From positions 1 through 53,864 of the forward strand of contig CAJMLH010000010.1 of the NCBI GenBank assembly GCA_905214195.1: 53,864 nucleotides of DNA, given 5' to 3'. Below are positions 25,034 to 32,449 of this stretch, piece by piece. The DNA is from an uncultured bacterium. GTDB taxonomy: Bacteria > Bacillota > Clostridia > Peptostreptococcales > Anaerovoracaceae. The notes below the pieces were generated by a model. That model was not told the origin of the DNA. It worked only from the letters and a program-made list of their open reading frames with translations, and searched no databases. The translations under genes and the position numbers were made by a program. Every line of letters begins with the position of its first letter. Position 1 is the first letter of the stretch.

Positions 25034-25384
25034 ATGGGTAAAGGAATGAGAGCAGGCAAGAGACCCTCAGGCGGAGGCGGCAGTATGCAGAAGCAGCTTC
25101 AGCAGATGCAGGCAATGCAGAGAAAGATGGAAGTTATTCAGGCTGAAATAGAAGAAAAAGAAGTTACCACAACTGCCGGAGGCGGTGCGGTGAATGTAAC
25201 CGTAAACGGCAAGAAAGAGGTTGTAAGCCTTGAACTTAAGCCGGAAGTAGTAGACCCTGAGGATATAGAAATGCTTCAGGACTTGATTATAGTAGCGGTT
25301 AATGAGGGCATCAGACAGATAGAAGAAATTTCCAATAACGAGATGAGCAAGCTGACAGGCGGCTTGGGCATCCCGGGACTGTAG
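25034..25384 (+). CDS. YbaB/EbfC-family nucleoid-associated protein
   Basis: 116 residues from ATG 25034, with TAAGGAGG upstream. A Gly/Met/Gln-rich head (MQKQLQQMQAMQRKMEVIQAEI) is followed by the family core VTTTAGGGAVNVTVNGKKEVVSLELKPEVVDP and NEGIRQIEEISNNEMSKLTGG. These small dimers bind DNA. The gene lies between dnaX and recR, its standard site (yaaK in Bacillus). Confidence 0.95.
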   Translation: MGKGMRAGKRPSGGGGSMQKQLQQMQAMQRKMEVIQAEIEEKEVTTTAGGGAVNVTVNGKKEVVSLELKPEVVDPEDIEMLQDLIIVAVNEGIRQIEEISNNEMSKLTGGLGIPGL

Positions 25385-25405
25385 ACAAGGTCAAGGTAGG
25401 GTGAG

Positions 25406-26005
25406 ATGAAACAGTATCCCAAACCTTTGGCAAGGCTTATAGGCGAACTTGGAAAGTTGCCGGGAATAGGTTATAAAACAGCACAGAGACTTGCGTTTCA
25501 CATATTGTCTTTAGACGATGCGGAAGCACAATCTATAGCTGATGCAATTACACAAGCTAAAAAAGAAATGAAGTATTGCAGTGTTTGCGGAAATCTGACA
25601 GATACAGATCCATGCGTAATATGTTCAGACTCTTCAAGGGAGACAGATGTAATATGTGTAGTTGAAAGTCCTAAAGATGTGGCTGCAATGGAAAGAATCA
25701 GGGAATTTGACGGACTTTATCATGTTCTGCACGGAGTTATCTCCCCTATGGAGGGTGTAGGCCCCGATGATATAAATTTAAAATCCTTGATAACGAGACT
25801 GCAGCAAAATGATGTAAAAGAACTTATAATTGCTACAAATCCCAATATAGAGGGAGAAGCGACGGCCATGTATATAGCGAGGCTGATAAAACCCGCCGGA
25901 ATCAAGGTTACAAGAATAGCACACGGTCTTCCTGTAGGCGGCGATTTGGAGTATGCCGATGAAGTTACTCTTTTGAAAGCTATGGAGGGCAGACGAGAGC
26001 TGTAA
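25406..26005 (+). CDS. recR: Recombination protein RecR
   Basis: 199 residues, full length. Helix-hairpin-helix at the N-terminus (LGKLPGIGYKTAQRLAFHIL), zinc finger CSVCGNLTDTDPCVICSD, Toprim domain (VICVVESPKDVAAMERIREF) and C-terminal Walker-B-like ARLIKPAGIKVTRIAHGLPVGGDLEYADEVTL (given here only as a region around residues 155-186). It acts with RecO and RecF to load RecA at gaps. It ends the dnaX-yaaK-recR operon, followed by a strong terminator. Confidence 0.96.
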   Translation: MKQYPKPLARLIGELGKLPGIGYKTAQRLAFHILSLDDAEAQSIADAITQAKKEMKYCSVCGNLTDTDPCVICSDSSRETDVICVVESPKDVAAMERIREFDGLYHVLHGVISPMEGVGPDDINLKSLITRLQQNDVKELIIATNPNIEGEATAMYIARLIKPAGIKVTRIAHGLPVGGDLEYADEVTLLKAMEGRREL

Positions 26006-26025
26006 TACAATTTAAGAAAATAAGA

Positions 26026-26063
26026 ATCTCTCTGAGATTTCTCAGAGAGATAATTTTTTTTCT
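26026..26063. terminator. Bidirectional terminator between recR and the inverted yaaL-like gene
   Basis: ATCTCTCTGAG and CTCAGAGAGAT pair over a four-base loop and are followed by AATTTTTTTT. The hairpin also contains the last codons of the minus-strand gene ending at 26042. Confidence 0.9.
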
Positions 26064-26323
26064 TTTGCAAGTTGGATAAGGTAGGAGTATTTTGCTCTTG
26101 CTGCCAGAAGATTGTAGGAAGCATAATCTATGGCCTTTTCGTCAGTAAGTTCATTAAAAGTGAGGACAGCTCGTTCCAGCTGGATGCGTGCGTCGTCGAT
26201 ATATCCGTAAAGCTGGTCGTCTGATGTGAGACCGTTTTTCAGAGCATTGGAACCATTGGATTTTTCTGTTGTGGGAAGAACCCCTTTGAAAAATCTTTCT
26301 TTGATTGAAATAGACAAATTCAT
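26042..26323 (-). CDS. DUF2508 (YaaL-like) small protein
   Basis: 93 residues from ATG 26323 behind GGAAAGG; a GTG one codon earlier is possible. The C-terminal half (RIQLERAVLTFNELTDEKAIDYASYNLLAARAKY region, about 46-80, then LIQLAKEKKLSL) matches the YaaL/DUF2508 pattern: helical, Asp/Glu-rich, ending in a basic tail. In Bacillus yaaL lies between recR and bofA on the same strand; here it sits in the same place but inverted. Function unknown. Confidence 0.72.
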   Translation of the reverse strand: MNLSISIKERFFKGVLPTTEKSNGSNALKNGLTSDDQLYGYIDDARIQLERAVLTFNELTDEKAIDYASYNLLAARAKYSYLIQLAKEKKLSL

Positions 26324-26396
26324 CACACCTTTCCGTGTTATTTAATTCTATTTTATTCCAAAGAGTCATATTTTATACAAGTACGGAGGGAAAGAA

Positions 26397-26657
26397 ATGG
26401 GTTTGGATTTGGGAATATTTTTGACTTATGCGGGAGCCGTAATATTGGTATTCATATTCGGCAAACTTTTTCTGTGGCCGCTTAAAATAATTGCAAAGCT
26501 CGTATTGAACAGTCTGATAGGCGGCGCTGCAATTCTTATTATAAATGCAATAGGTTCAGGTCTTGGAATAATTATTCCTCTTAATTTGCTGAATGCATTT
26601 ATTGTCGGTATTTTAGGTCTGCCGGGTGCGATTCTTTTAATATTGTTGAATATTTGA
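26397..26657 (+). CDS. bofA: Pro-sigma-K processing inhibitor BofA-family membrane protein
   Basis: 86 residues from ATG 26397 behind GGAGGGAAAG. Two to three hydrophobic helices and the family pattern LWPLKIIAKLVLNSLIGGAAILIINAIG (residues about 26-53) and a C-terminal GILGLPGAILLILLNI. BofA holds the SpoIVFB protease inactive in the mother cell during sporulation in Bacillus. Its position after recR/yaaL supports the call. Family members also occur in non-sporulating Clostridia, so sporulation is not proven. Confidence 0.88.
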   Translation: MGLDLGIFLTYAGAVILVFIFGKLFLWPLKIIAKLVLNSLIGGAAILIINAIGSGLGIIIPLNLLNAFIVGILGLPGAILLILLNI

Positions 26658-26690
26658 ATAATGGAAAGTATGAGTAAAGTGAAAAATAAA

Positions 26691-26755
26691 GGCATACGGA
26701 CTGTTCTGAAAATTTTCAGAATAGTTAGTATGCCTTTTGCTTTTTTGTTTTTTTA
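26691..26755. terminator. Bidirectional terminator between bofA and the arginase gene
   Basis: GGCATAC and a second arm TTCTGAAAA pair with TTTTCAGAA and GTATGCC, followed by TTTTGCTTTTTT on the plus strand and TTTATTTTTC on the minus strand. Confidence 0.88.
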
Positions 26756-26771
26756 ATTTATCGACTGCCGT

Positions 26772-27659
26772 TTAATAAACAACTTTGCCTAACATAGAGA
26801 GGATAAGTTCCATTGCAAGCTCGCCGGTCTTGTTCCTGATATCTAACATAGGATTTACTTCAACCATGTCAAGAGCTATGACTTTGCCGCTCTGACATAG
26901 AGTTTCGATAAGATAGAAAGCTTCTCTTAAAGTAAGGCCGCTGTGAACGATTGTACCGGTTCCCGGAGCTGACTCAGGTGTTATGGAGTCAACATCGAAG
27001 CTTACATGAATTCCTTCAGTTCCGTTTGAAGCTATTTCGATTGCTTTTTCGATTACCGCAGGCATTCCCATTCTGTCAATATCTGCAATGGAGAATACAG
27101 TTATACCGTTTTTTCTCATCCTGATACGCTCCATCTCGTCAATGTCTCTGCCTGCGATTTGAACGCAGTTTTTTGTGTCTACATATACAGGTTCCTGACC
27201 GAAATCAACCATGATATCAGGTCCTGCACCGCATACGGCCGAGAAAGGCATTCCGTGCATATTGCCGGAAGGTGTTGATTCCTCATTGTTCCAGTCTCCG
27301 TGAGCGTCTACCCAGATTATTCCTATTTTTTTGTAGTGTTTTGCTGTGGCGGAAATACTACCGGCTGCTATACTGTGATCTCCTCCCAAAACTACAGGGA
27401 AAGCACCACTTTCAAGAGATTTCATGACTTCATGATAAAGTTTTTTGTTTATGTCGTTTACCTGTTCGTAGCAACGCATGTTATCGGCGGTTTTGCCTTC
27501 GGCCAAAGGGATTAAGTCTCCCTTGTCATGACATTCCATACCGAGAGCCTGAATGCCGTTTACCAATCCCGCATATCTTATAGCGGCAGGCCCCATGTTT
27601 ACGCCTCTCGTTCCTGCGCCCATGTCCATTTGGACGCCGATAAGATCTACTTTTTTCAT
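26772..27659 (-). CDS. rocF: Arginase (ureohydrolase family)
   Basis: 295 residues, as in Bacillus RocF. The start is the ATG at 27659, seven bases after AAGGAGT; two in-frame ATGs just upstream leave no ribosome site. The binuclear manganese site is intact: GGDHS (His95), DAHGDWN (Asp118, His120, Asp122) and SFDVDSITP. RGVNMGPAAIRYAG and SGNMHGMP also fit arginase rather than agmatinase. It hydrolyses arginine to ornithine and urea. It is the last of three minus-strand genes. Formiminoglutamase is a less likely alternative. Confidence 0.85.
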   Translation of the reverse strand: MKKVDLIGVQMDMGAGTRGVNMGPAAIRYAGLVNGIQALGMECHDKGDLIPLAEGKTADNMRCYEQVNDINKKLYHEVMKSLESGAFPVVLGGDHSIAAGSISATAKHYKKIGIIWVDAHGDWNNEESTPSGNMHGMPFSAVCGAGPDIMVDFGQEPVYVDTKNCVQIAGRDIDEMERIRMRKNGITVFSIADIDRMGMPAVIEKAIEIASNGTEGIHVSFDVDSITPESAPGTGTIVHSGLTLREAFYLIETLCQSGKVIALDMVEVNPMLDIRNKTGELAMELILSMLGKVVY

Positions 27660-27736
27660 AATCATACTCCTTTTATACATCAATCAATATCACAATTTTT
27701 AACATTATATCACATATTGGGCATTAGTGTAAATAA

Positions 27737-28606
27737 TCAGTACGGTGGTTTATAGAAACGGCCGTTGAGCTGTTCTGTATTTATAACATTTATGAAAGCC
27801 TTAGGGTCGACTTTTTTGATGCCGTCTATAACTCTGCTGACTTGTTCTCTGCCAACGACTGAGTAGAGTATGTGTCTCGGCGCTCCTTCAAAACAGCCGG
27901 TGGCTTCTATTTGTGTTGCATCATGATGAGTTATTTCCCGTATTTTACCGTATACTGAATCAGGCATTTCGGTGATTATGAAAAGGGTATCCTTTTGATA
28001 TCTTTTGAATAAAAGCTGGATTATCTGTGTTCCGGCATATTGGTATATTATTGAATAAAGGGCCTTATCAAAACCGAAGAGGATTCCTGCTGTAGTGAGG
28101 ATTACTACATTGCCGAGGAATATATAATTCCATACATCTATTCCCTTTTTTTCTGAAAAATAAATTGATATGAAGTCGGTTCCACCGCCGCTTGCTCCGT
28201 TTATCAGACAGATGCTTATTGCGGCACTTCCGAGAATACCACCGAAGATGCTGATTAAAAGAGTATCGTAGGTGATTGTTACGGATGGGAAAACATCAGT
28301 CAATATGCTGGAAAGAAAGACTACATAAAAGGAATATATAGTGAATCTTGAGCCGATATATTTAAAGCCGATGTATGCAGGGATGAGGTTAAGGGGCAGA
28401 TATATAACGGAATATGCTATTTCAATACCGAAAAACTTATCTGCAATCTGTTGGAACAATATGGCAAGTCCGCTGAACCCTCCCGGAAACAAATCTCCGG
28501 TCTGAACGAAGCTTTTAAGATTGAATGCGATAACGCATGAAGCGATTGTCAAGGCGATGAAAGTTTTGACCTCGTATTTGATTTTCTTTTTCTTTTCAGG
28601 TAACAT
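27737..28606 (-). CDS. YitT-family membrane protein
   Basis: 289 residues: five or six hydrophobic helices (about 15-205), with the DUF161 signature NGASGGGTDFIS, then a soluble DUF2179 tail (DTLFIITEMPDSVYGKIRE...GREQVSRVIDGIKKVDPKAF). YitT proteins are widespread in Firmicutes and of uncertain function; some have been linked to transport. Start ATG 28606 follows AAGGAAAT. It is 30 bases from ybaK and 77 bases before the arginase gene. Confidence 0.9.
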   Translation of the reverse strand: MLPEKKKKIKYEVKTFIALTIASCVIAFNLKSFVQTGDLFPGGFSGLAILFQQIADKFFGIEIAYSVIYLPLNLIPAYIGFKYIGSRFTIYSFYVVFLSSILTDVFPSVTITYDTLLISIFGGILGSAAISICLINGASGGGTDFISIYFSEKKGIDVWNYIFLGNVVILTTAGILFGFDKALYSIIYQYAGTQIIQLLFKRYQKDTLFIITEMPDSVYGKIREITHHDATQIEATGCFEGAPRHILYSVVGREQVSRVIDGIKKVDPKAFINVINTEQLNGRFYKPPY

Positions 28607-28636
28607 TTTTATTTCCTTATTATATTTGTTTTGAAA

Positions 28637-29119
28637 TTATTCGATGGCAGGAAGTTTGCATACATCAATCCACTCTATTGATTGTGAATATTGGAAGAGT
28701 TCGTCGCAGGTGAATTCAATGGCACTGTTTGAACTGCCGCATGCAGGAAAGACAGTGTTAAATCTTTTCAACGAGATATCGCAGTATGTCTTTACTTTTT
28801 GATTGTTTATGCCAAACGCGCATACGCCGCCTATTGTATGGCCTGTAAAAGCTACAACTTCGTCGGGTGAAAGCATTTTTGCCTTATGACCGAAAGTATC
28901 TTTGAATTTCCTGTTATCTATTTTAGCGTCGCCGGCTGTTTGAACTAATATACATCCGTCGTCTCCGTCTTTAAAAGAAAGGGTTTTGCATATTCTGGCA
29001 CCCTCCACACCTACAGCTTTAGCTGCAAGTTCTACTGTAGCGCTTGAAACCTCGAATTCTTGGATTCGATGGTCGATTCCCAATTTTTTAAAATGTTCTC
29101 TTACTGCTTCAATGGACAC
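28637..29119 (-). CDS. YbaK/EbsC-family aminoacyl-tRNA deacylase
   Basis: 160 residues from GTG 29119, preceded by AAGAGGTAG. The YbaK/ProX fold covers the whole protein: ELAAKAVGVEGARICKTLSF, the catalytic-site lysine in DAKIDNRKFKD, and GHTIGGVCAFGIN. These enzymes hydrolyse mischarged tRNAs such as Cys- or Ala-tRNA(Pro). First of the minus-strand group with yitT and the arginase gene; no functional link is evident. Confidence 0.9.
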   Translation of the reverse strand: MSIEAVREHFKKLGIDHRIQEFEVSSATVELAAKAVGVEGARICKTLSFKDGDDGCILVQTAGDAKIDNRKFKDTFGHKAKMLSPDEVVAFTGHTIGGVCAFGINNQKVKTYCDISLKRFNTVFPACGSSNSAIEFTCDELFQYSQSIEWIDVCKLPAIE

Positions 29120-29178
29120 TTTTTCTACCTCTTAATGTTTATTTTAAATATTGTGACTCACATAAAGAGTCCGTATTT

Positions 29179-29187
29179 ATTATAGCA
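29179..29187 (-). promoter_or_regulatory. Extended -10 promoter for the ybaK-yitT group
   Basis: Read on the minus strand: TGCTATAAT, a TGn-extended -10, 60 bases upstream of the GTG start. No good -35 box is visible. A small GACTC/GAGTC hairpin lies in the leader near 29154-29171. Confidence 0.55.
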
Positions 29188-29265
29188 CACCCAAGATTTC
29201 AATTAAACTGTTTTGATATATAAATTATGTTACTTAATAAACAGGAGACTTATTAGCGGTTTTTG

Positions 29266-29292
29266 TTGACAAAAACAATTATTTTTGATAAA
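29266..29292 (+). promoter_or_regulatory. Putative promoter of the NSS symporter
   Basis: A perfect TTGACA at 29266-29271 is followed 15 bases later by GATAAA (29287-29292). The spacing is short, so the -10 assignment is uncertain; TATATT lies slightly further on. Confidence 0.45.
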
Positions 29293-29350
29293 GTTGTTAT
29301 ATTGCTATCAAAAAATTTATTTATTAGTATTAAAAATAGGAGGACATTGA

Positions 29351-30757
29351 ATGGATCAGCAGTTGCAGGAAAATCATAAAGGTCAGTTTGGATCCAATTT
29401 TGGGTTCCTTATGGCAGCCGTAGGTTCTGCCGTAGGCCTTGGTAATTTGTGGGGATTCCCATATAAGATGGGAGCTAACGGAGGCTTTGCCTTTTTAGTT
29501 CTTTATTTAGTATTAGTAGTATTTGTTGGATATGTAATCATGATTTCCGAACTGGCTCTCGGAAGAAAGACCGGTAAGGGAGTAGTAGGTGCCTATGAAG
29601 CATTGTCAAAGAAGTATGCCTTTATAGGTTGGATGGGCGCTATAGCTCCATGGCTTATATTATCATTTTATTCAATGCTCGGCGGTTATTGCATAAAATA
29701 TGCTCTTGCAAACTTGGGTGATTTGTTTGGAGCCGGATGGGGAGTGGGAGATACAGACAGCGCAACCTATTTCTCAGAATTTACATCCGATATGATGCAG
29801 ACAGTTATATATTCATTGATATTTGTAATTCTTACTGTACTGGTAGTAAGAGGAGGCGTTTCGGGAGGTATTGAGAAGTTTACTTCCATAGCAATGCCGG
29901 CCTTGTTTGTGATGCTGGTAATCGTAATAATAAGAAGCGTTACGCTGCCGGGAGCATCAGAGGGTCTTGCTTTCATGTTCAAGCCTGACTGGTCTGCTTT
30001 TAAGGGAACAGGATGGATTACTGTTCTTGCAGTTGCAGGAGGACAGATGTTCTTCTCACTTTCTTTGGGAATGTCTATAATGATAGCCTACGGTTCATAT
30101 TTACCTAAAAATGAAAGCCTTGAAAGAAACGCTCTTGTTATTCCGTTTGCAGATACTATTGTAGCTATTATGGCAGGTCTTGCAACTATGCCGGCAGTGT
30201 TTGCTTCCGGACTTGAGCCTACACAGGGCCCAGGACTGTTATTCATGACTTTACAGACTGTATTCAGCAACATGGGAGGTCTGGGACCTCTCTTCGGATT
30301 CCTGTTCTACGGTCTCGTATTTATAGCGGCTATAACATCATCAATTTCACTGCTTGAGGGAATAACTGCCGTAGCGATGGATAAAGCGATAGAAAAAGGC
30401 AAAAAACCTGACAGAAAGAAGTTGTCAACTATCTTGGGAATAAGTATTGCAATAACAGCTACATTGGTTTCCATGGACGGACTTGGAGCTAACGGTTTCC
30501 CTCAGTTCTTCGGACAGAGCACATGGCTTGACGCAATTGATTTGATTTCGGAGGGTATATTGATGCCTCTGGGAGCATGTTACTGTGCTATAGTAATTCC
30601 TACTCAGTTAGTAGATGATGAGGCAACCCTTAATAATGCAAAGTTCCGTACAAAGGGCTTCTATGATTTCTGTATAAAATTTGTGGCACCGGTAATGATG
30701 GTACTTGTTCTTCTTGGACAATTGGATACTTTCTTCGGTCTGGGCATGTTTGGTTAA
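29351..30757 (+). CDS. Neurotransmitter:sodium symporter (NSS) family transporter
   Basis: 468 residues with 11-12 membrane helices, starting at ATG 29351 after AGGAGG. The sodium/substrate site signature GSAVGLGNLWGFPYKMGANGG is at residues about 26-46, helix 6 carries FSLSLGMSIMIAYGSY and helix 8 has FYGLVFIAAITSSISLLEG. Bacterial members carry amino acids with sodium (LeuT, MhsT, Tyt1). It fits a lifestyle that builds a sodium gradient with the decarboxylase at 12376-16895. It ends with a terminator, so it is transcribed separately from the sigma-54 activator. Confidence 0.95.
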   Translation: MDQQLQENHKGQFGSNFGFLMAAVGSAVGLGNLWGFPYKMGANGGFAFLVLYLVLVVFVGYVIMISELALGRKTGKGVVGAYEALSKKYAFIGWMGAIAPWLILSFYSMLGGYCIKYALANLGDLFGAGWGVGDTDSATYFSEFTSDMMQTVIYSLIFVILTVLVVRGGVSGGIEKFTSIAMPALFVMLVIVIIRSVTLPGASEGLAFMFKPDWSAFKGTGWITVLAVAGGQMFFSLSLGMSIMIAYGSYLPKNESLERNALVIPFADTIVAIMAGLATMPAVFASGLEPTQGPGLLFMTLQTVFSNMGGLGPLFGFLFYGLVFIAAITSSISLLEGITAVAMDKAIEKGKKPDRKKLSTILGISIAITATLVSMDGLGANGFPQFFGQSTWLDAIDLISEGILMPLGACYCAIVIPTQLVDDEATLNNAKFRTKGFYDFCIKFVAPVMMVLVLLGQLDTFFGLGMFG

Positions 30758-30794
30758 AAAGATTCATGCTTATAAACAAATAATATGGTATAAT

Positions 30795-30833
30795 AAAGAG
30801 TGTTCACATAAATCATGTGGGCACTCTTTTTGT
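30795..30833 (+). terminator. Terminator after the NSS symporter
   Basis: AAAGAGTG and ACAT pair with ATGT and CACTCTTTT over a short loop, with more T residues after. A TATAAT (30789-30794) at its 5' edge may serve the next gene. Confidence 0.8.
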
Positions 30834-30857
30834 TTGACTTGGAGAGGAGGTATGTGC

Positions 30858-32222
30858 ATGGAAATTACAGATAATATGAGTGAGATTTTAAATCTTTACA
30901 ACTTTTTTGATTCTGTGATAATAACAGATGAGAAAGGCATAATTAAGTATTATACCAACATGCGGGCGGATGTTTACTGGCCTGATGCAAAGAATATTAC
31001 AGGTATGCATATATTGGAACTTCATCCTGAGCTTACGGAAGAAACCAGCAGTATAATGAGAGTATTAAAGACAGGCGAGCCGATATTTAATCAACTTGAA
31101 AGCTTTTATTCTTCGTCGGGACAGGCCGTAACAAATATTTACTGTACGATGCCGCTGATGCAGGACAACAAAATAGTAGGCGCAGTGGATTTTGCAAGAG
31201 TTATCGGAGAAAAAGAAAGAAAAAATATCTTACTTAAGGGGAACAGAGACAAAAATCGTTACTACAGCGTCAACGACATTATTTCCAATACTCCGGAAAT
31301 GATAAGAATAAAGGATATGATTTCTCAAGTTGCTCAGACTGATTCTTCTGTGCTTATATACGGAGAGACCGGCACGGGCAAAGAAATGATAGCACAGGCC
31401 ATACATACTTCGAGCAACAGAAACAATAAAAATTTTGTTATTCAGAACTGTGCAGCAATACCGGCAACCCTGCTTGAGGGTATTCTTTTCGGAACGGTAA
31501 AAGGTTCTTTTACGGGAGCGGAAGATCATCCCGGCCTTTTTGAAATAGCCAATGGCGGAACATTGTTTCTTGATGAGATTAACTCCATGGATCTTTCTAT
31601 GCAGGCAAAGCTTCTTAGAGCCATAGAAGAGAAGAAAATTCGTCGAGTTGGCGGCTCAAAGCCTATCAATATAGATGTTAAGATAATTTCGGCACTTAAT
31701 CAGGATCCGATAGAGTGCGTAAATAATAATTTGTTAAGACAGGATTTGTTTTACAGACTTAATGTGGTACAGTTTTATTTGCCGCCTCTTAGAGAACGAC
31801 GCAAGGATATAGAACTTTTGACCAATCATTTTATATTTAAGTATAATTTGAAGATGAATAAGCAGATTCACGGAATAGATAATGATGTCAGGAAGTTATT
31901 TAGTGAATATTACTGGCCGGGAAATATAAGGGAATTGCAAAATGTAATAGAAGGAGCATTTAATACGGCAGGATTTAAGCTTATACGAATGGAAAATATG
32001 CCCCAGTACCTTATAAAAAGTTATGAAAAGCAGCAAGATTCATTGATATCCGAGAAATTGCCGGAAGATGGAATAGAGCTTAAAGAGGTTATGGCAGAAT
32101 ATGAAAAGCGAATATTAAAAATGGCATTGGGAGAAGCAGAAACCATAGCTGAGGCAGCACGGAAACTTAATATAAGCAAGCAGGATCTTAACTATAAGAT
32201 GAAAAAATATAATTTTAAATGA
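30858..32222 (+). CDS. Sigma-54-dependent transcriptional activator (PAS, AAA+, Fis-type HTH)
   Basis: 454 residues from ATG 30858, seven bases after GGAGAGGAGG; an ATG at 30852 is too close to the site. Domains: PAS-like sensor (about 10-120, FFDSVIITDEKGIIKYYTN), AAA+ (about 145-375) with Walker A GETGTGKE near 169-176, the sigma-54 contact loop GSFTGA (216-221; Ser replaces the usual Ala), Walker B GTLFLDEIN and the WPGNIRELQN block, then a Fis-type DNA-binding end (AARKLNISKQDLNYKM). A perfect -24/-12 promoter and repeated AAAATATTTT sites lie directly downstream, so it almost certainly drives the amidohydrolase operon at 32450. Confidence 0.95.
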   Translation: MEITDNMSEILNLYNFFDSVIITDEKGIIKYYTNMRADVYWPDAKNITGMHILELHPELTEETSSIMRVLKTGEPIFNQLESFYSSSGQAVTNIYCTMPLMQDNKIVGAVDFARVIGEKERKNILLKGNRDKNRYYSVNDIISNTPEMIRIKDMISQVAQTDSSVLIYGETGTGKEMIAQAIHTSSNRNNKNFVIQNCAAIPATLLEGILFGTVKGSFTGAEDHPGLFEIANGGTLFLDEINSMDLSMQAKLLRAIEEKKIRRVGGSKPINIDVKIISALNQDPIECVNNNLLRQDLFYRLNVVQFYLPPLRERRKDIELLTNHFIFKYNLKMNKQIHGIDNDVRKLFSEYYWPGNIRELQNVIEGAFNTAGFKLIRMENMPQYLIKSYEKQQDSLISEKLPEDGIELKEVMAEYEKRILKMALGEAETIAEAARKLNISKQDLNYKMKKYNFK

Positions 32223-32262
32223 TATTTAAAGGTTTAAATACAAATCAACGATGGTGAACGAC

Positions 32263-32325
32263 AAAATATTTTTTACTGGGGTAAAATATTTTGCCCAGAC
32301 ATGGCACGAATGGTAAAAATATTTT
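32263..32325. promoter_or_regulatory. Three AAAATATTTT sites, probable enhancer for the sigma-54 activator
   Basis: AAAATATTTT occurs at 32263-32272, 32283-32292 and 32316-32325, offset by 20 and 33 bases (about two and three helical turns). Copies two and three are extended dyads (GGGnAAAATATTTTnCCC-like and GGTnAAAATATTTTnACC). They start 54-116 bases upstream of the -24 box, a normal enhancer position. Confidence 0.7.
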
Positions 32326-32378
32326 GACCTAAACCGGTGAAATTTTAAACGAACCGTTATATTTCAACGATTTGAAAA

Positions 32379-32394
32379 TGGCATAAAATTTGCT
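32379..32394 (+). promoter_or_regulatory. Sigma-54 (-24/-12) promoter
   Basis: TGGCATAAAATTTGCT matches the consensus TGGCAYRNNNNTTGCW at every fixed position. The start of transcription should fall near 32405, about 45 bases before the amidohydrolase start codon. Confidence 0.9.
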
Positions 32395-32449
32395 TTATAT
32401 TTAGTTAAAGTTATGTAAAAGTTAAAAAAATCGGTTTAGGAGGGAAAAG

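Noticed and set aside
32300..32315. TGGCACG at 32302 as a second sigma-54 promoter
   Set aside because: No TTGC element at the required distance downstream; only the site at 32379 fits.
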